DNA of 64,000 bases from Lamellibrachia satsuma (taxonomy: Eukaryota; Annelida; Polychaeta; Sabellida; Siboglinidae): NCBI GenBank assembly GCA_033239005.1, contig BSQZ01000062.1:1530001-1594000 (forward strand), in the 5' to 3' direction. Shown piece by piece: positions 39,101-50,010 of this stretch (positions are counted from its first letter, which is position 1; each line of letters opens with the position of its first letter). A program made the position numbers and the translations under genes. The notes under the pieces were generated by a model, which did no database searches, had not been told where the DNA came from, and was given only the letters and a program-made list of their open reading frames with translations.

Positions 39101-39377
39101 GACTGTTTGTGCACTACCAGAAAGCAGCCATCATTTTACACTCAGTAATTACTTATACAGTGGAAATAGTGTAGTTTGTGTATCATAAACTGTCCACGTA
39201 ATAGAACAGATAAACACTAACCTCTTCATGCAGCTCCAGACTCTGGTCTACCAGTGATTCACCAAGTAGATTTTTTACTTCAATCCTCTCATGCTCTGGC
39301 ACAAAAGTGACCACAAGTGACCAGAGGGAAGTGGGGGGTTCATACGGCTGAACACCTATGTCAGATATCCCAGCCAT
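33167..39377 (-). CDS. CCDC24: CCDC24 orthologue, nine coding exons, 412 residues
   Basis: Nine exons on the minus strand join in frame: 39377-39222, 38460-38300, 37710-37646, 37282-37183, 36174-36094, 35601-35547, 34815-34746, 34379-34277 and 33614-33167 (stop included). All introns are GT-AG and phases agree (0,2,1,2,2,0,1,2), totalling 1239 bases. The N-terminus has TSLWSLVVTFVPEHERIEVK and LLGESLVDQSLELHEEV, closely resembling the start of vertebrate CCDC24; exon 2 gives NEEIKFFVETLRERADENG; exons 5-7 give the coiled-coil part (LNVWKLEEVKQHLR, ETLSEEIKMLLKDVEFLQ, CLEDES, LEREPTLTDLKEERGRLEKE); the last exon is Pro/Ser-rich and ends SRSSSRFRKMVLSCRDDR. The start ATG at 39377 has an in-frame stop upstream. 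CCDC24 is poorly characterised, so no function is proposed. It is longer than the roughly 300-residue human protein, mostly in the C-terminal exon. Introns hold a 21-bp array and a LINE A fragment. Confidence 0.92.
33611..33616 (-). promoter_or_regulatory. CCDC24: NAGNAG tandem splice acceptor, last CCDC24 intron
   Basis: The acceptor of the last exon reads TTGCAGCAGG on the minus strand. Use of the first AG adds a serine codon; use of the second removes it while keeping the frame (AG plus C gives Ser then Arg; AG plus G gives Arg directly). Confidence 0.6.
34929..34981. repeat. 28-bp direct repeat, 2 copies, CCDC24 intron
   Basis: GGGCCAACAGGTCTGTCAAT followed by CTTCT occurs twice, 28 bases apart, in the intron between coding exons 6 and 7. 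Confidence 0.85.
35821..35944. repeat. 69-bp direct duplication, CCDC24 intron
   Basis: TTGTCATTTGATGAA, GTACTAACTG and GTCATGGTCTAATGAATATG followed by GCCCACT recur in order starting at 35821 and again at 35890, with a small internal deletion in the second copy. Confidence 0.85.
36180..36603. repeat. 21-bp tandem array abutting a CCDC24 splice acceptor
   Basis: About 20 units of GGGAGATACATGATACACAA plus T. The half nearest the exon alternates with a variant carrying TAGTAAACAA, forming a 42-bp higher-order repeat, while the distal half is uniform. The array starts only six bases from the acceptor AG of coding exon 5 (exon start 36174), so on the transcribed strand array units supply the whole region where a branch point and pyrimidine tract should be. 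Confidence 0.95.
36735..37047 (+). mobile_element. LINE family A, copy 2 (3' fragment in CCDC24 intron)
   Basis: A decayed 3' end of LINE A in antisense orientation to CCDC24. It retains the C-terminal coding tail (ACAATAAACGAATGGAACAA, equivalent to INEWN) and the conserved 3' tail with CTCGATAAGCCAATGGCTTC, ending CTTATTAAACCTTGTTAAAC. It is more diverged than the other copies. Confidence 0.88.
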
Positions 39378-41129
39378 TGAAAAATCAGTTGCCTTGGCCA
39401 CTAATGTCTTATCCGTGCAATCGTCTTACCCATGTGTGCATCCTACAAAATATATGATACAACACAAATTAATAGCAACTGGTCAGCTGTAAAATGCATG
39501 TACAGCGGTACTTCTTTAAGAAATGTACATGCCTTTGTGCTAATAATAATCTACTACTGTGTAGCAATGTTGCATTCTAAATGCTAATGTTGCACTGTTG
39601 ACAACCTGGTTTGATGTCTTGAAGACATACTTACAAATGCTAATAATCCAAGTAGATCCATACCCGTGGGCCCATATACCGCAGCAAGTATTACTCAACA
39701 GCATAACAATGACATTTATCTGGCAATAGTCCACTGACCACTCAAATCAAAGCCAACTGTAGCAACTACATGAACATTGCTGACCCAAGCAATTTAACGG
39801 TACTGACTACAGTGAATGTTTTATGAAAACTGAATTTATAAACTACTTAAACATATCCTTGAATGTATATAAATTCTGGGTTGTTGTCATGTTAACGTAC
39901 ACATTGTTTACCTCACAGGAAAGTTAGTTAGCCAAAATATTCAGAGATGAAAATCAAGTTTCTCTTGAGATAAAAATGTCTTACTTAAATTTAGCCTCTA
40001 ACATAAATTAAAACAATGTACTTTTTTGGTCTTTGATGTTTAGCATGATTTGTGATCTGATGTATCAACAAACATATTTCCTTACATAACTACACAAAGG
40101 TATTGCCAGTACAAGTGCCACGGTGTTAGTACAGACAAAAATAGAATGCATTAGTCATACGACATACAAAGTTGTGTAAGAACAATTTGGTTGACTGCCA
40201 AATACATAAACTGACACAAGTCTCCAATAGTACTGACGGTTAATTAATCAATACAACCAGAGCCGACCATCCCTAAATATACGAGCAACACATTAACTTC
40301 TCAGCACTAAACAAACAATGTTATGTGAACCAAACAGAATATACTAGAAATCATTACAATCTGAAAACATATGTCATAATGATACTCGTATTCATTTTGC
40401 TTATATGTATCTCGATCTTGACAATTTTCTGGGATGTCTGGTGGTCACATCATCAACATTTGTTTTGATAAAGTGCATCAGATAATCATATCCTGATTTT
40501 ACAGACATAAAATATTACATTTAAAAAATACTAATGCCAATAATGGTAATGCCCAGTATCGGTGGCAATGCCAATATAAGATCATAAACTCAATGTGTAA
40601 TTTAAACAAGACTGAACATGTAAAACTTTAACTGATGGAAGAGCATATATAAAAAGACACCTACATAACAGTCTGAAGAGGATTTTTATCGGACTACGTC
40701 TACGGCTTCCCATTCGAGTAGCACATGCCACAAATAAAATGTCATCTGAAGAACTATATTCTTGAAGTTTTGTAAATTTTATACAGAAAACGCAAATAAC
40801 TAGTAGATGACAAAGCCGGATGCATTACTTGATGGAATCAACCAACAGCAATATTTAGAAGTATCGTTAAATAACTATAAACAAATTAAATAGGCCTACA
40901 AAATATTGGCATGGTTTGACAACCGGTCGCCATATTGTTTACTGTCGTTATTGACAACGTAAACGTTAAACTTGTGTTAAGACTGTCTGTGATCTGCAGA
41001 TTTATAAATTCATACTTAATACCAACCTGGTCACTTCCTTGTTTTATTCACATGCATGGCACTAGCGACGGACAACTTTAAGTTCAGCTTTATTGTTAGT
41101 TATTGCTTTATCGGCTTCCGCGCAAAAAT
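39378..41129. other. 5' flank of CCDC24
   Basis: A possible 5' non-coding exon is suggested by a donor-like CCAG/GTTGGT at 41027 (minus strand) and an acceptor-like TTTTGTAG before 39442, but this is weak. No other gene is recognised. Confidence 0.35.
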
Positions 41130-41615
41130 CGAATCGATCCCACAATACAGTGCGAGACGGATACACGAACAGTGGCGCCACCTGGGGAATGATCAGCCGA
41201 CCACGAGGGATAAATCCGTCCTTCCGAGGAGGCGCCTTGTACCGAACTCTAAGGGGGCATCTTGGCCCCAGTAGGCATGATGTAGATGATTCATAATTCC
41301 CGCGTTGATGCTAATTAGCGCCTATATTTTGTAACAATAAATTGAACCATACACATGAGCGATGAACGCAAAAACAGTTGCATAATGTTAAGAGTGATCT
41401 GTGTGTTTCAGTGGTCTACAACATTGCAAATATACAATTTATTGTTACTTCAGCCATGCAAAACAACTTAAACTGCAGATTTTTCTAATTGTCTATTTAG
41501 ACTGCATATGATTTTGGACAGAATATGCACTAAATAGCAGCATCGCATTCATCCACTAAACATAGGCAGCAAGCGCATATAATGTTGGAAATACGGGAGG
41601 GGTTAGTTCTTTTTT
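41130..41615. repeat. dispersed repeat R2, copy 1
   Basis: Shares ordered blocks with 45875-46165: GGCGCCTTG, GGCATCTTGGCCCC (GGCGTCTTGTCCCC), GACATGATGTAGA-like, AATTCCCRCGT, AATTAGCGCCTA, CAGCCATGCA, GGACAGAATATGCACTA and AGCAAGCGCATATAATGTTG. It is non-coding, and no terminal inverted repeat or target-site duplication was identified. Confidence 0.8.
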
Positions 41616-42289
41616 ACTACTTCATTTAGTTTAGTTTTTTTACTACTTCATTTAGTTAGTTAGGTTAGTTCTTTTTTACTACTTCATTACAATCAGCAGC
41701 AACTCGGATGTCCGTCAGTGACTAGACTTGTTGTGCAGCAGTGTTCCAGGCTTTGAGCTTATTTGAAAGAATGAAAGGTAAAAGGTGAAGTTGTTTTGGA
41801 AGACGCTCTACAGTTATTAAAGGCCATTCGGTGATGGTCAAAGTGAGTGTGTTTGGACAAATATTCGTGAATTTTGACCGAATCGATTTCGCTATGGCAG
41901 CGCCCTGGCGCTGTTGTTGTTTCCGCGTCGGTGCCCGCATCGAGATAGACACTGTGTAACTGTTACTGTGCAACACCGTAGCACTCCGAAGATTGCACAA
42001 ATGCTGTTTTACACCGCATGTTAACGGCCACATACATGGCATGTTTACGTGCATATGATGCTTATAACAGAAAGTACACATGCATGTAAAAAGTAATGTA
42101 GGCTTTACAGCGATGTACATTGGCATTAAATCCTGACTTATGGACGCTGTTAATTAACGATGTAGAAGTAGAAGGATGGGCTAAATCAGAATTATTTTTG
42201 ATAATATAATAATTAGTTGTTTTCTTATTTGATTTGATTGTACATGATCTCATTTCATTTGTCACGTGTACACCTGTCACGTGGGGCAC
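41616..42289. other. no gene; short TTTACTACTTCATT repeat
   Basis: TTTTTTACTACTTCATT with following TTAGTT occurs three times at about 41608-41690. Otherwise nothing is recognised. Confidence 0.5.
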
Positions 42290-42357
42290 AGCAACACAGT
42301 AGACAGAACATCTGACTCTCAATCGAGAGGGCCGAGGTTCGATTCCTCTTGTCGCCA
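42290..42357 (+). tRNA. tRNA-like sequence, probably degenerate or a SINE head
   Basis: GAGGTTCGATTCCTC forms a perfect T-arm (B box) and is followed by TTGTCGCC. Upstream, TCTGACTCTCAATCGAG resembles an anticodon arm with loop CTCTCAA (anticodon CTC, glutamate), but its 3' side does not pair properly, and the 5' acceptor strand (should resemble GGCGAC) is absent. A functional tRNA is unlikely. Confidence 0.35.
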
Positions 42358-42857
42358 GTCACAATTCATTTCTTAAGGCCCTAGTTTCTAATGAACTTAT
42401 GTTCCTATTACATACCTTGACTTTGTATATTCATCGTAAACTACACTGTATTAATGGATGTGTGTATTAATTATTATAATTAGTAATTACGGATGAAAGT
42501 GTTATTATATATATTTTTTCAAATAATATTCTTCTTTTTCATATTATGGGCAGATCCAGACTCAGAAAAAGGGGGTGCCCAGTTTCCTAAAAAGACACCA
42601 GGGACAGCACTTTCTAGAAGACTGCAAAGTGGAAAGTGAATACAAAATGTATATAAATGTCGAGATGTAATATGTAGCGGTTTAATTTAACACGGGATCA
42701 AGCATGAGAAGAAATGCAATAATTTAAACTAGACAAAATATATTTTAAATATGATCACACTGATAATGAGCATGTCCATTACAAAGGAATTACGTTGTCT
42801 GACGAAATTAAGATGCACTGCATGGCATGGTGTATTCTTGTTCACCAGCCAGCAGGA
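42358..42857. other. no gene recognised
   Basis: AT-rich sequence without recognisable coding or repeat structure. Confidence 0.45.
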
Positions 42858-43105
42858 AGTTGTTGAATATACACGGCAGCATGTCTTATGTAACAAACCC
42901 CGCAAAGTTGTTGAATATACACAGCAGCATGTCTTATGTAACAAACCCCGCAAAGTTGTTGAATATACACAGCAGCATGTTTTATGTAACAAACCCCGCG
43001 AAGTTGTTGAATATACACGGCAGCATGTTTTATGTAACAAACCCCGCAAAGTTGTTGAATATACACAGCAGCATGTCTTATGTAACAAACCCCGCGAAGT
43101 TGTTG
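42858..43105. repeat. 48-bp tandem repeat, 5 copies
   Basis: Unit AGTTGTTGAATATACACAGC to ATGTAACAAACCCCGCAA; period 48, a multiple of three, so frames on both strands stay open (16-residue repeats). There is no independent evidence of translation. Confidence 0.93.
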
Positions 43106-44357
43106 CTTATGCCAATGCTAATTGCTGTAAGGTGTATGGCCTACGTACCATGACTGACAAAGTGTAACACAACCAATTCGAATAACGTGGAGGGAGTGTG
43201 CAAGGCAGCATTTCGACACACATTCTATGTCTGTATCACATACTGCACGCTTGATGTCGTGCTCCATTAATAGCTATCTCAGCTAAATTGGGAAAGTGCT
43301 TTGGGATGAAAGCCAGTCGAACAAAATAAGTGAAAAAAGAGACGATCAAAGGCAGAGACAAATACAACAACGGATGCAGCTACTTACAGGATGATGAATA
43401 CTACCAAAGAGGACTGTCACTGAAAAGAACGACAATCCAGGTTATTATTTTCGATTTGCATTAGTAGTTTAATCAGTACCAGTATATCGTCATCGTAGCA
43501 AACTATTTTCTATCTGCAATCTCTTGCATAACTATGTAAATACATGCATTTTTCAATTCAACATTCAACAATATGTGACATTTAAAAATAATGAACATTG
43601 ACGCTAGTTGACTTTTTAATAAGCTCAATAAACCGCGCATAGGCAGTGCGGCCAAGAACACAGTGTCACTGAGTTCGATAGCAGAACGGTGATGTGTGTT
43701 GAAATGGAGTAAACATGGCCGCCGATCAACATTCCCAGCAATTCCACTGAATCCCATGTTTCCAAGATAAATGTTTGTCTCCATTTCAGCTCCTACGGGG
43801 AAGCCTGTCCTGGATACATCAAAGTCACGACAACAAAAGATGGTCAGATATAAAGTGTTTAGTTACTAGCCATACAACTGTGTTACTCAGTGATCAAAGC
43901 TTCTTCACGTAAGTATTACATACTATCCTGTTTATTCAGATGATCTCATCAAAACTAAATAAAACATTTGCACAAACGAGGGAGTATGTCGCAGTAGATA
44001 CTAGGTAGCTTTGATTTTTTACAAAATCATTCTAAAATAAAACGAGCAAAAATGTGAATTGCGGAAGCAGGTTTACGCCCCAATCAGTCCAAGTTACACG
44101 CTCTTTGAAAAAAAGCCCATCAAAAGTATAGGTAATATACTTCAGACGAAGACATACTGAGTGGACAGAGCTGAATCTGGCAGATTTGTGCAATTTCAGA
44201 GTTCTGTTAGCCATGACGTCATGTAAATTTTGTCACTGGTGTTTTAGACAAATTATACCAGTTTGTATGCATCTAGATGATATGTAGAAATATATACAAT
44301 GGTCGATGGCATGGGCAGTGTGTCGTATCGCTATTCATTTAAATCATGATGATTTGT
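43106..44357. other. no gene recognised
   Basis: Only short open stretches without motif or splice context. Confidence 0.45.
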
Positions 44358-44600
44358 TATTCGCTACCATTCGCAGGACAAACACGGGACGTATCCCGTG
44401 GGTAGGACGGGGCAAGGAGTCCCCTTAAGGGGAAATGGTTATAGTTATTCATAAACGTTTGACGTGTATATACCGTCATACGATTGTTGTGTGGCTATCT
44501 ATATTAGTGACGATTGACAACACCTACAGTATGTAATTAATTATGTTAATTAAATATATAATCCAGAGAGGGCTTCTCGCCCCCTCTTATCGGACAAGAA
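44358..44600. repeat. hairpin-rich dispersed repeat R1, copy 1
   Basis: Nearly the same sequence recurs at 45228-45480. It contains serial small hairpins: CACGGGA-CGTA-TCCCGTG (44383-44400), the perfect palindrome TCCCCTTAAGGGGA (44420-44433), and GGGCTTCTCGCCCC. Shared flanks include TTCGCTRCCATTCGCAGGA, TTATAGTTATTCATAAACGT and TAATTAATTATGTTAATTAA. It is non-coding. Confidence 0.88.
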
Positions 44601-45227
44601 GCTAAATCTCGATCTTACACTCCATCAGATGTCAGAAAGCACATTGTCACTACTAACCAGTATCGATAGCATACAACTACAACTTCTTTTAGAGTACTAG
44701 GAAAGTCCCTGCATACTCCTGATCAATGCATTCATGTCAGCGTATGAATAAATGACACTAAGAAGCCATGTTCTGGGACTTTCACTGGCTCTGGCGAACA
44801 GAATGAGGGATGAAACACGTGACAGGTGGAGTAATCAGCGACACTTTGCGATGAATCACCATACTTTATTGCAAGGAATACACGTCTCCAAAGCGAATAA
44901 TGTATTAAAACGGCTAACAGATCAGAAAAGTGAATTATTCCAAACTGACACACAAGATATTTCGATAACAATTCCCTCGATAAGTCAATAGAAATCCCTA
45001 TAAAACAAGGCCCGTTAAGGATGATGCTGATAGAGTCGCTGTTTTTCGGCATTGCTTACTTTTGCTACATTGAAGCTTGTTCAAACATGTCACGTATTCA
45101 AGCTCTAGTACGAAATGGTAGGGAAACTCGGATATAAATATATACGTTGGCAGCATCAATAGGAATGTTCTGCTAAAATATTCGCGAGAGTCGCTCTACG
45201 GACATGCCTTGAACTAGTGATTTTTTT
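44601..45227. other. spacer between R1 copies; no gene recognised
   Basis: Open stretches of up to 106 codons on both strands overlap each other and have no motif. Confidence 0.4.
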
Positions 45228-45480
45228 ATTCGCTGCCATTCGCAGGAAAAACACGGGACGTATCCCGTAGGGCAGGACGGGGCAAGGAGTCCCCTTAAGG
45301 GGAAATGGTTATAGTTATTCATAAACGTTTGCAGTATACTGCCATACGATTGTTGTGTGGTTATTGTATGTAATACCAAATATTAGTGACGATTGACAAC
45401 ACATACAATATGTAATTAATTATGTTAATTAAATATATTGTCCAGAGAGGGCTTCTCGCCCCCCCCCCATCGGACAAGAA
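45228..45480. repeat. hairpin-rich dispersed repeat R1, copy 2
   Basis: Direct repeat of 44358-44600 about 870 bases downstream, with small indels. It ends in a C-run and then GAAGCCCGTGAGGGCGTCTTG, another pairing-rich segment. Confidence 0.88.
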
Positions 45481-45874
45481 GCCCGTGAGGGCGTCTTGCC
45501 CTATAACAGTTCTCGGAGGGCTCGCCGCACGTGACAAGGCCATTGTTTCACATCGACGCGTCGTCTTTTTGGCTACTTCACTGCGTCCTTGGTTCCGTCT
45601 AGCCGCCAGTGACTTCACTTTACCTTATCCTTCCCCATTGCTGACTCATGATCAACGAGTTCCACGTGTGTGTACTGAATTCCACTTTTAGGAAGCAATA
45701 AGAACTAAAATTAATGTAGTTTCTATGTTGATAACCGAGGACAACGCGTATAGAGTAGTATGTATTTATTAATTAAGTCATATGGGGTACTCCGAATTGT
45801 CGCGTACCATCTATACAAAATGATACAAGTTACATTTGAAAATACTACCTAATCACGACTATATATTCAGTAAG
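45481..45874. other. spacer between R1 and R2
   Basis: Nothing recognisable apart from short GC-rich pairing segments near 45481-45520. Confidence 0.4.
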
Positions 45875-46165
45875 TCATGTGGCGCCTTGGCCCGCACTCC
45901 AAGGGGCGTCTTGTCCCCATTAGACATGATGTAGACATCTCTTAATTCCCACGTCAATACCAATTAGCGCCTACAGTGTTTCAGTACTACATTGCAAATA
46001 TAAAAAAAAATACAGCCATGCATGAAAACTTAAAATGTAGATTTTTTTTCCAAACTGCCTATTTCGTCTGCATGTGCTTTTGGACAGAATATGCACTAGG
46101 TATTATCCACCAGAAACAGACAGCAAGCGCATATAATGTTGGAAATACGAGGGGGCGTCTTACCC
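45875..46165. repeat. dispersed repeat R2, copy 2
   Basis: Same orientation and block order as 41130-41615 but more compact. It is followed immediately by GGGGCGTCTTACCCCAAGGGG, a further short-hairpin segment, and then by LINE C. R1 and R2 lie about 400 bases apart here, so they may be parts of one longer element. Confidence 0.8.
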
Positions 46166-46169
46166 CAAG

Positions 46170-46545
46170 GGGACTATTTGCCCCCATCTACCATAACCGC
46201 ATCCATGTCATGCAGCATGCGAAGACCGTTCTTCTCGATAGCACAATGGGAGAGTGGTTCCACACAACGGTCGGAGCCCGACAAGGTGGCCCTCTCTCGC
46301 CGTCATTCTTCAATGTCTTCCTCAAACGCTTTATGCACTCGAATATCACACGGGCACGATCAGCAGTTTGATGACATATGACATGACTGATGACATCGGC
46401 GGCCTAGCAGGAGATGAACAAGAATTGGCCAACCTAGTAAACCGCCTTGACAAGACCTCCTCAGACTACGGGATGGAAATTAATGCAGAGAAAACAAAGC
46501 TCACGACTAAGTGGCTACCCATAAAGAACGTCACGCTCGGGGGGG
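46170..46545 (+). mobile_element. LINE family C, reverse-transcriptase part
   Basis: A third non-LTR reverse-transcriptase family. GEWFHTTVGARQGGPLSPSF (motif B region, 46250-46309) is followed after a frameshift by TDDIGGLAGDEQELANLVN (motif C, with T in place of the usual A of ADD) and YGMEINAEKTKL. The reading stops at a G-run at about 46541. The rest of the same family resumes at 47690. Confidence 0.82.
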
Positions 46546-47220
46546 GGGGGTCCGGGTAAGCGGTTACGGAGCGTTACATGGGGTGGGTCGGTGGGAGGTG
46601 TCTTGGCAATCGTTACCCTGAGAATACCCTCGTTATTAAAAAACAGTTTTTTTTACTCGTCTTGCTGTCAACATCAGACTGATGACAATGATGTATATGC
46701 CAGTTTTGCGATATATTTCAACTGAATTCGAACGAAAAAGGAATGCGGACTCAGCGATGCACTAGTGAAATATGTAATGGCGCGCAAAAAGTGTGCAAAC
46801 TTGTTGGACAATAGATGTATATACATAATAGGTGAGGTGGTCTTTTTCAAAACGAACGCAGTTTTAGGGGGTGGTGCATAAGCCAGCGTCATGAAGCGTG
46901 ACAAGGAGTGGGTCTAAAAATAGCGTGACTTACTGTATGGATAGCCCCCATCAACTCCAATGACACAAGCATTCATATCCATCAATGGGAATGTCACCTC
47001 TTTCAAATATCTACGTGAAGCGTAATCGGATAAATGATCAAAACCAGAAGTCCTTTCAGGAATTGCACAAAGCCCAGCAAGATTAGTTTTATATGTAATT
47101 TGATTATATTACATTGTATATTGAATTTTTTTTGAAATTGCGCTTTATAAAAATAAATATTATTATTATGTATTATGGAGGGACAGTAACAATACCCTGA
47201 AAACCCCAAATAAAACTTGT
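46546..47220. other. insert between LINE C parts; no gene
   Basis: AT-rich sequence with no coding signal. It separates the palm part of LINE C from its C-terminus, where the family's thumb region should be. Confidence 0.45.
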
Positions 47221-47478
47221 GGGCTCTGGTTATATCGATCTTTCTCTGGTTATATCGAACTTTCTCTGGTTATATCGATCTTTCTCTGGCTATATCGATC
47301 TTCCTCTGGTTATATCGACCTTTCTCTGGTTATATCAATCTTTCTCTGGTTATATCGATCTTTCTCTGATTATATCGATCTTTCTCTGGGTATATCGACC
47401 TTTCTGTGGCTATAACGATCTTTCTCTGGTTATATCGATCTTCCTCTGGTTGTATCGATCTTCCTCTGGTTATAGCGT
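47221..47478. repeat. 20-bp tandem repeat, about 13 copies
   Basis: Unit TCTCTGGTTATATCGATCTT with point variants (GGCTATA, ATCGACC, ATCAATC). It contains ATCGAT palindromes throughout. Confidence 0.93.
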
Positions 47479-47548
47479 TATGTTGAGAGACACTAATAGC
47501 AGAACTTAAAAGAAAGATGCAATCATTGTAGATGAGATGCCACCATAT

Positions 47549-47680
47549 GGTGGCGTATCTCGCAAAGGGAGAGGCCGGGGGGGGGGGCAACCTTAGTCAT
47601 CTGTTAATTTACCATGTTTACCAACATATTACATATGACAAAAAAAAACAAGCCAATGCTCCCCCGCCAAATACGCCACT
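47549..47680. mobile_element. CAGTGGCGTA inverted-repeat family, about 132 bp
   Basis: GTGGCGTATCTCGCAAAGGG at the left and GCCAAATACGCCACT at the right are the same ends found at 48309-48524. It contains a G-run and lies just before the C-terminal part of LINE C. Confidence 0.55.
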
Positions 47681-47689
47681 ACTACTGTA

Positions 47690-48079
47690 ATGTCTTGCGA
47701 TTCCCGTGTCACAAACGAGAACTTCCACAGTATAATCAACCGAAACATCGAGCAACACGAATATTTCCTGTCTACAGTACGAAGACGTAAGTTGAGATAT
47801 GGTATGGTCATGCCACAAGGTCAACTGGCCTGGCAAAACCATCCTCCAAAGCAGAGTGAAAGGCAAAGTAAGAGAGGCAGACATAAGAAGACATGGGCAG
47901 ACAACATCAAAGTGTGGACAGGTCTCGATTTCTGTAAATCGCAAGTGACAGCAATGGACCGTCAAATGTGGAAACAGATTGTCATATCAATAATAGAGGT
48001 GTCCCAACGACCACCCACGGTGACGGGATATGTGACGTGTCACATCGTGTCATCTACGTATTCCATCTTCCCTAAGTAA
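47690..48079 (+). mobile_element. LINE family C, C-terminal part
   Basis: An open stretch with SRVTNENFHSIINRNIEQHE, then YFLSTVRRRKLRYGMVM (usual form VRRRKLRWxGHV), GRHKKTWADNIKVWTGLDFC and QRPPTVTGY. This is the C-terminal block that follows the reverse transcriptase in this LINE type. The WFGH-type histidine is replaced, so the copy is decayed. Confidence 0.82.
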
Positions 48080-48308
48080 GACAAATACTTTTATCAATAT
48101 TTTCGTAACCATTACACATATAAACACAATATATTGGATCTCCTAGCTGTTAATCACATCGTCTGTTTTTAAACCACATTCTTTTAGGCGTTTTCACAAC
48201 TAACTATGTCGTTCTGGAATCTGTTAAGTAAAGGAAGAGTTCAGTAATTATGGCATTGTCCGAACTAACTATCACAATGTTGACCTACCTATATAATTTT
48301 AACATATA

Positions 48309-48524
48309 CAGTGGCGTATTTAGCATCTCGCGGGGGGGGGGCAAAGGGGAGGCCAAAGAGGGAGGCCAAAGAGGGAGGCCAAAGAGGGGCAAGTTTAGTC
48401 GCCCAGTAGTTTTCCGTGCTACATGTACCATAAAATCAGGAAAATTAAGCCAAAGGCCCGGGACACGGTCCAATGCCCCCTAAATATGCCACTGACCACG
48501 GCATGACCTCTAAATACGCCACTG
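48309..48524. mobile_element. MITE with perfect 15-bp terminal inverted repeats
   Basis: CAGTGGCGTATTTAG at 48309-48323 is matched perfectly by CTAAATACGCCACTG at 48510-48524. A second, near-perfect right end finishes at 48494, so the right terminus is duplicated. The 216-bp interior has a G-run and three AAAGAGGGAGGCC repeats and does not code. The CAGTGGCG start resembles hAT termini, but no 8-bp target-site duplication was seen. Confidence 0.75.
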
Positions 48525-49969
48525 ACAACGGCGTGCAGTCGGATATGTTAGCCAGGAGACGGCTAACAAAATTGCTGCCGGTAGCCACGTCTATTTTGCC
48601 GTCCACAACCGTCATGCCGTTACTAAAGGACATTTCCCGAGGGAAAACATCAATGTTTGTCCATCACACACATGCCATATATACACGTACACCAGGGTAC
48701 AGATATCGCTACACAATAACAACTTCTCATCGCGCCCCCTCATCGACTGACGGCAGAGCAAATGTCAACTGTAGCGGTCAAATTCACGTCTTTCCAATTA
48801 ACCTGTCCCAACGTTCGCGAAATCACCGTGTCTCCGTTTCCATCGGAAGAACATGCAAGTACAGTTTCATCAGACGCTAACCGCGCTTGCCGCGACAAAG
48901 CTAACCTCTCTTCTACACAGTCTAGCTGTGATATCGAACCCTAGCCATACAGTGTAACTAATACTACTAGCTCTGCGTCTTGTCAATCCATGTTGGGCAC
49001 GGACCACAGTCAGAATCCGTCCGCCATTACAACGATAAAGAGTCCCAAGGAAAACATTAATTGTGCAGTTAGGGTTTATTTGTGAGAGCAGAAATTGTGT
49101 GGATGAGTGAATGGAAATGATGTTTTTTGTGCACAGTAGCATATAAGCTTTGAAATGATACCATATGTCAGTTGGTATACCAGTTGCGTAAGGACACAGT
49201 GGCCGTTAGGCAGGATATACTCATATTTTGGAAACCGGGGAATTTCATGACAGAAATGCAGGGGTGTCATGCATTGTAGCAATTTGTGCGAAAAGGAGGT
49301 ATATAATTTTCACGAATTTCCCACAACAGATATTTTAGTGGGTCTGTCATGTGCGATGAAAAAAATTGTAGGATAAATTTTCAATGTAGGCGCAAGAACG
49401 TTATAATGGTCGTCTATGGGAAAAGTGACTGTGGTCCGTGCCCTGTTGGGACGGACCTCAGTTATTTTGCATTGGCGACCATTACTTATTAGCATTCCTG
49501 AACCAGAAAAAAGGCGTATTTAATTAAAACTGTAATAAAAACAGTTATGTTCAATTGTTGTCAATGGAATTTAACACATTGATGGATTTCTAGTTCTAGA
49601 TTTGAAATATATCAAAAACGTTACATTTTACCAATCTCGGTTAACCTAATTTGCATAAATGTGCATGATTTTCAGGGAATTTAAATAATTTAATTAATTG
49701 TTTTTATTATTTAATATTAATTATTAGATTAACTATTTTGCAATGATCATAGTGTGTAATATATCAAATGAAAGCTGAGGAGCTATGCAATCAAAATATA
49801 TAGGTACCATTTCTATAGACAGAAGACGAAATTAATTAATTATTAGAACACTATTAATTCATTATTACAAAAAGATTAACTATTTTGCGGTGAACATGTG
49901 CGAGCGTGGGTGCGTGCTACCATAATATATAATACACATATATGCATGCATACATCCACAGATACAAGC
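48525..49969. other. no gene recognised
   Basis: Two segments, about 49000-49025 (GGCACGGACCACAGTC) and 49425-49455 (GACTGTGGTCCGTGCC), are inverted copies of a 16-base sequence about 430 bases apart. They could be ends of another inverted-repeat element. No coding sequence was identified. Confidence 0.45.
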
Positions 49970-49973
49970 ATAC

Positions 49974-49974
49974 A

Positions 49975-50010
<36 letters not shown>
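49974..50010. repeat. (ACGC)n microsatellite
   Basis: About nine ACGC units following a TGCATGCATACA-rich lead-in. Confidence 0.95.

Noticed and set aside
42290..42357. Functional glutamate tRNA
   Set aside because: Only the T-arm is sound; the anticodon stem is mismatched and the 5' acceptor strand is missing.
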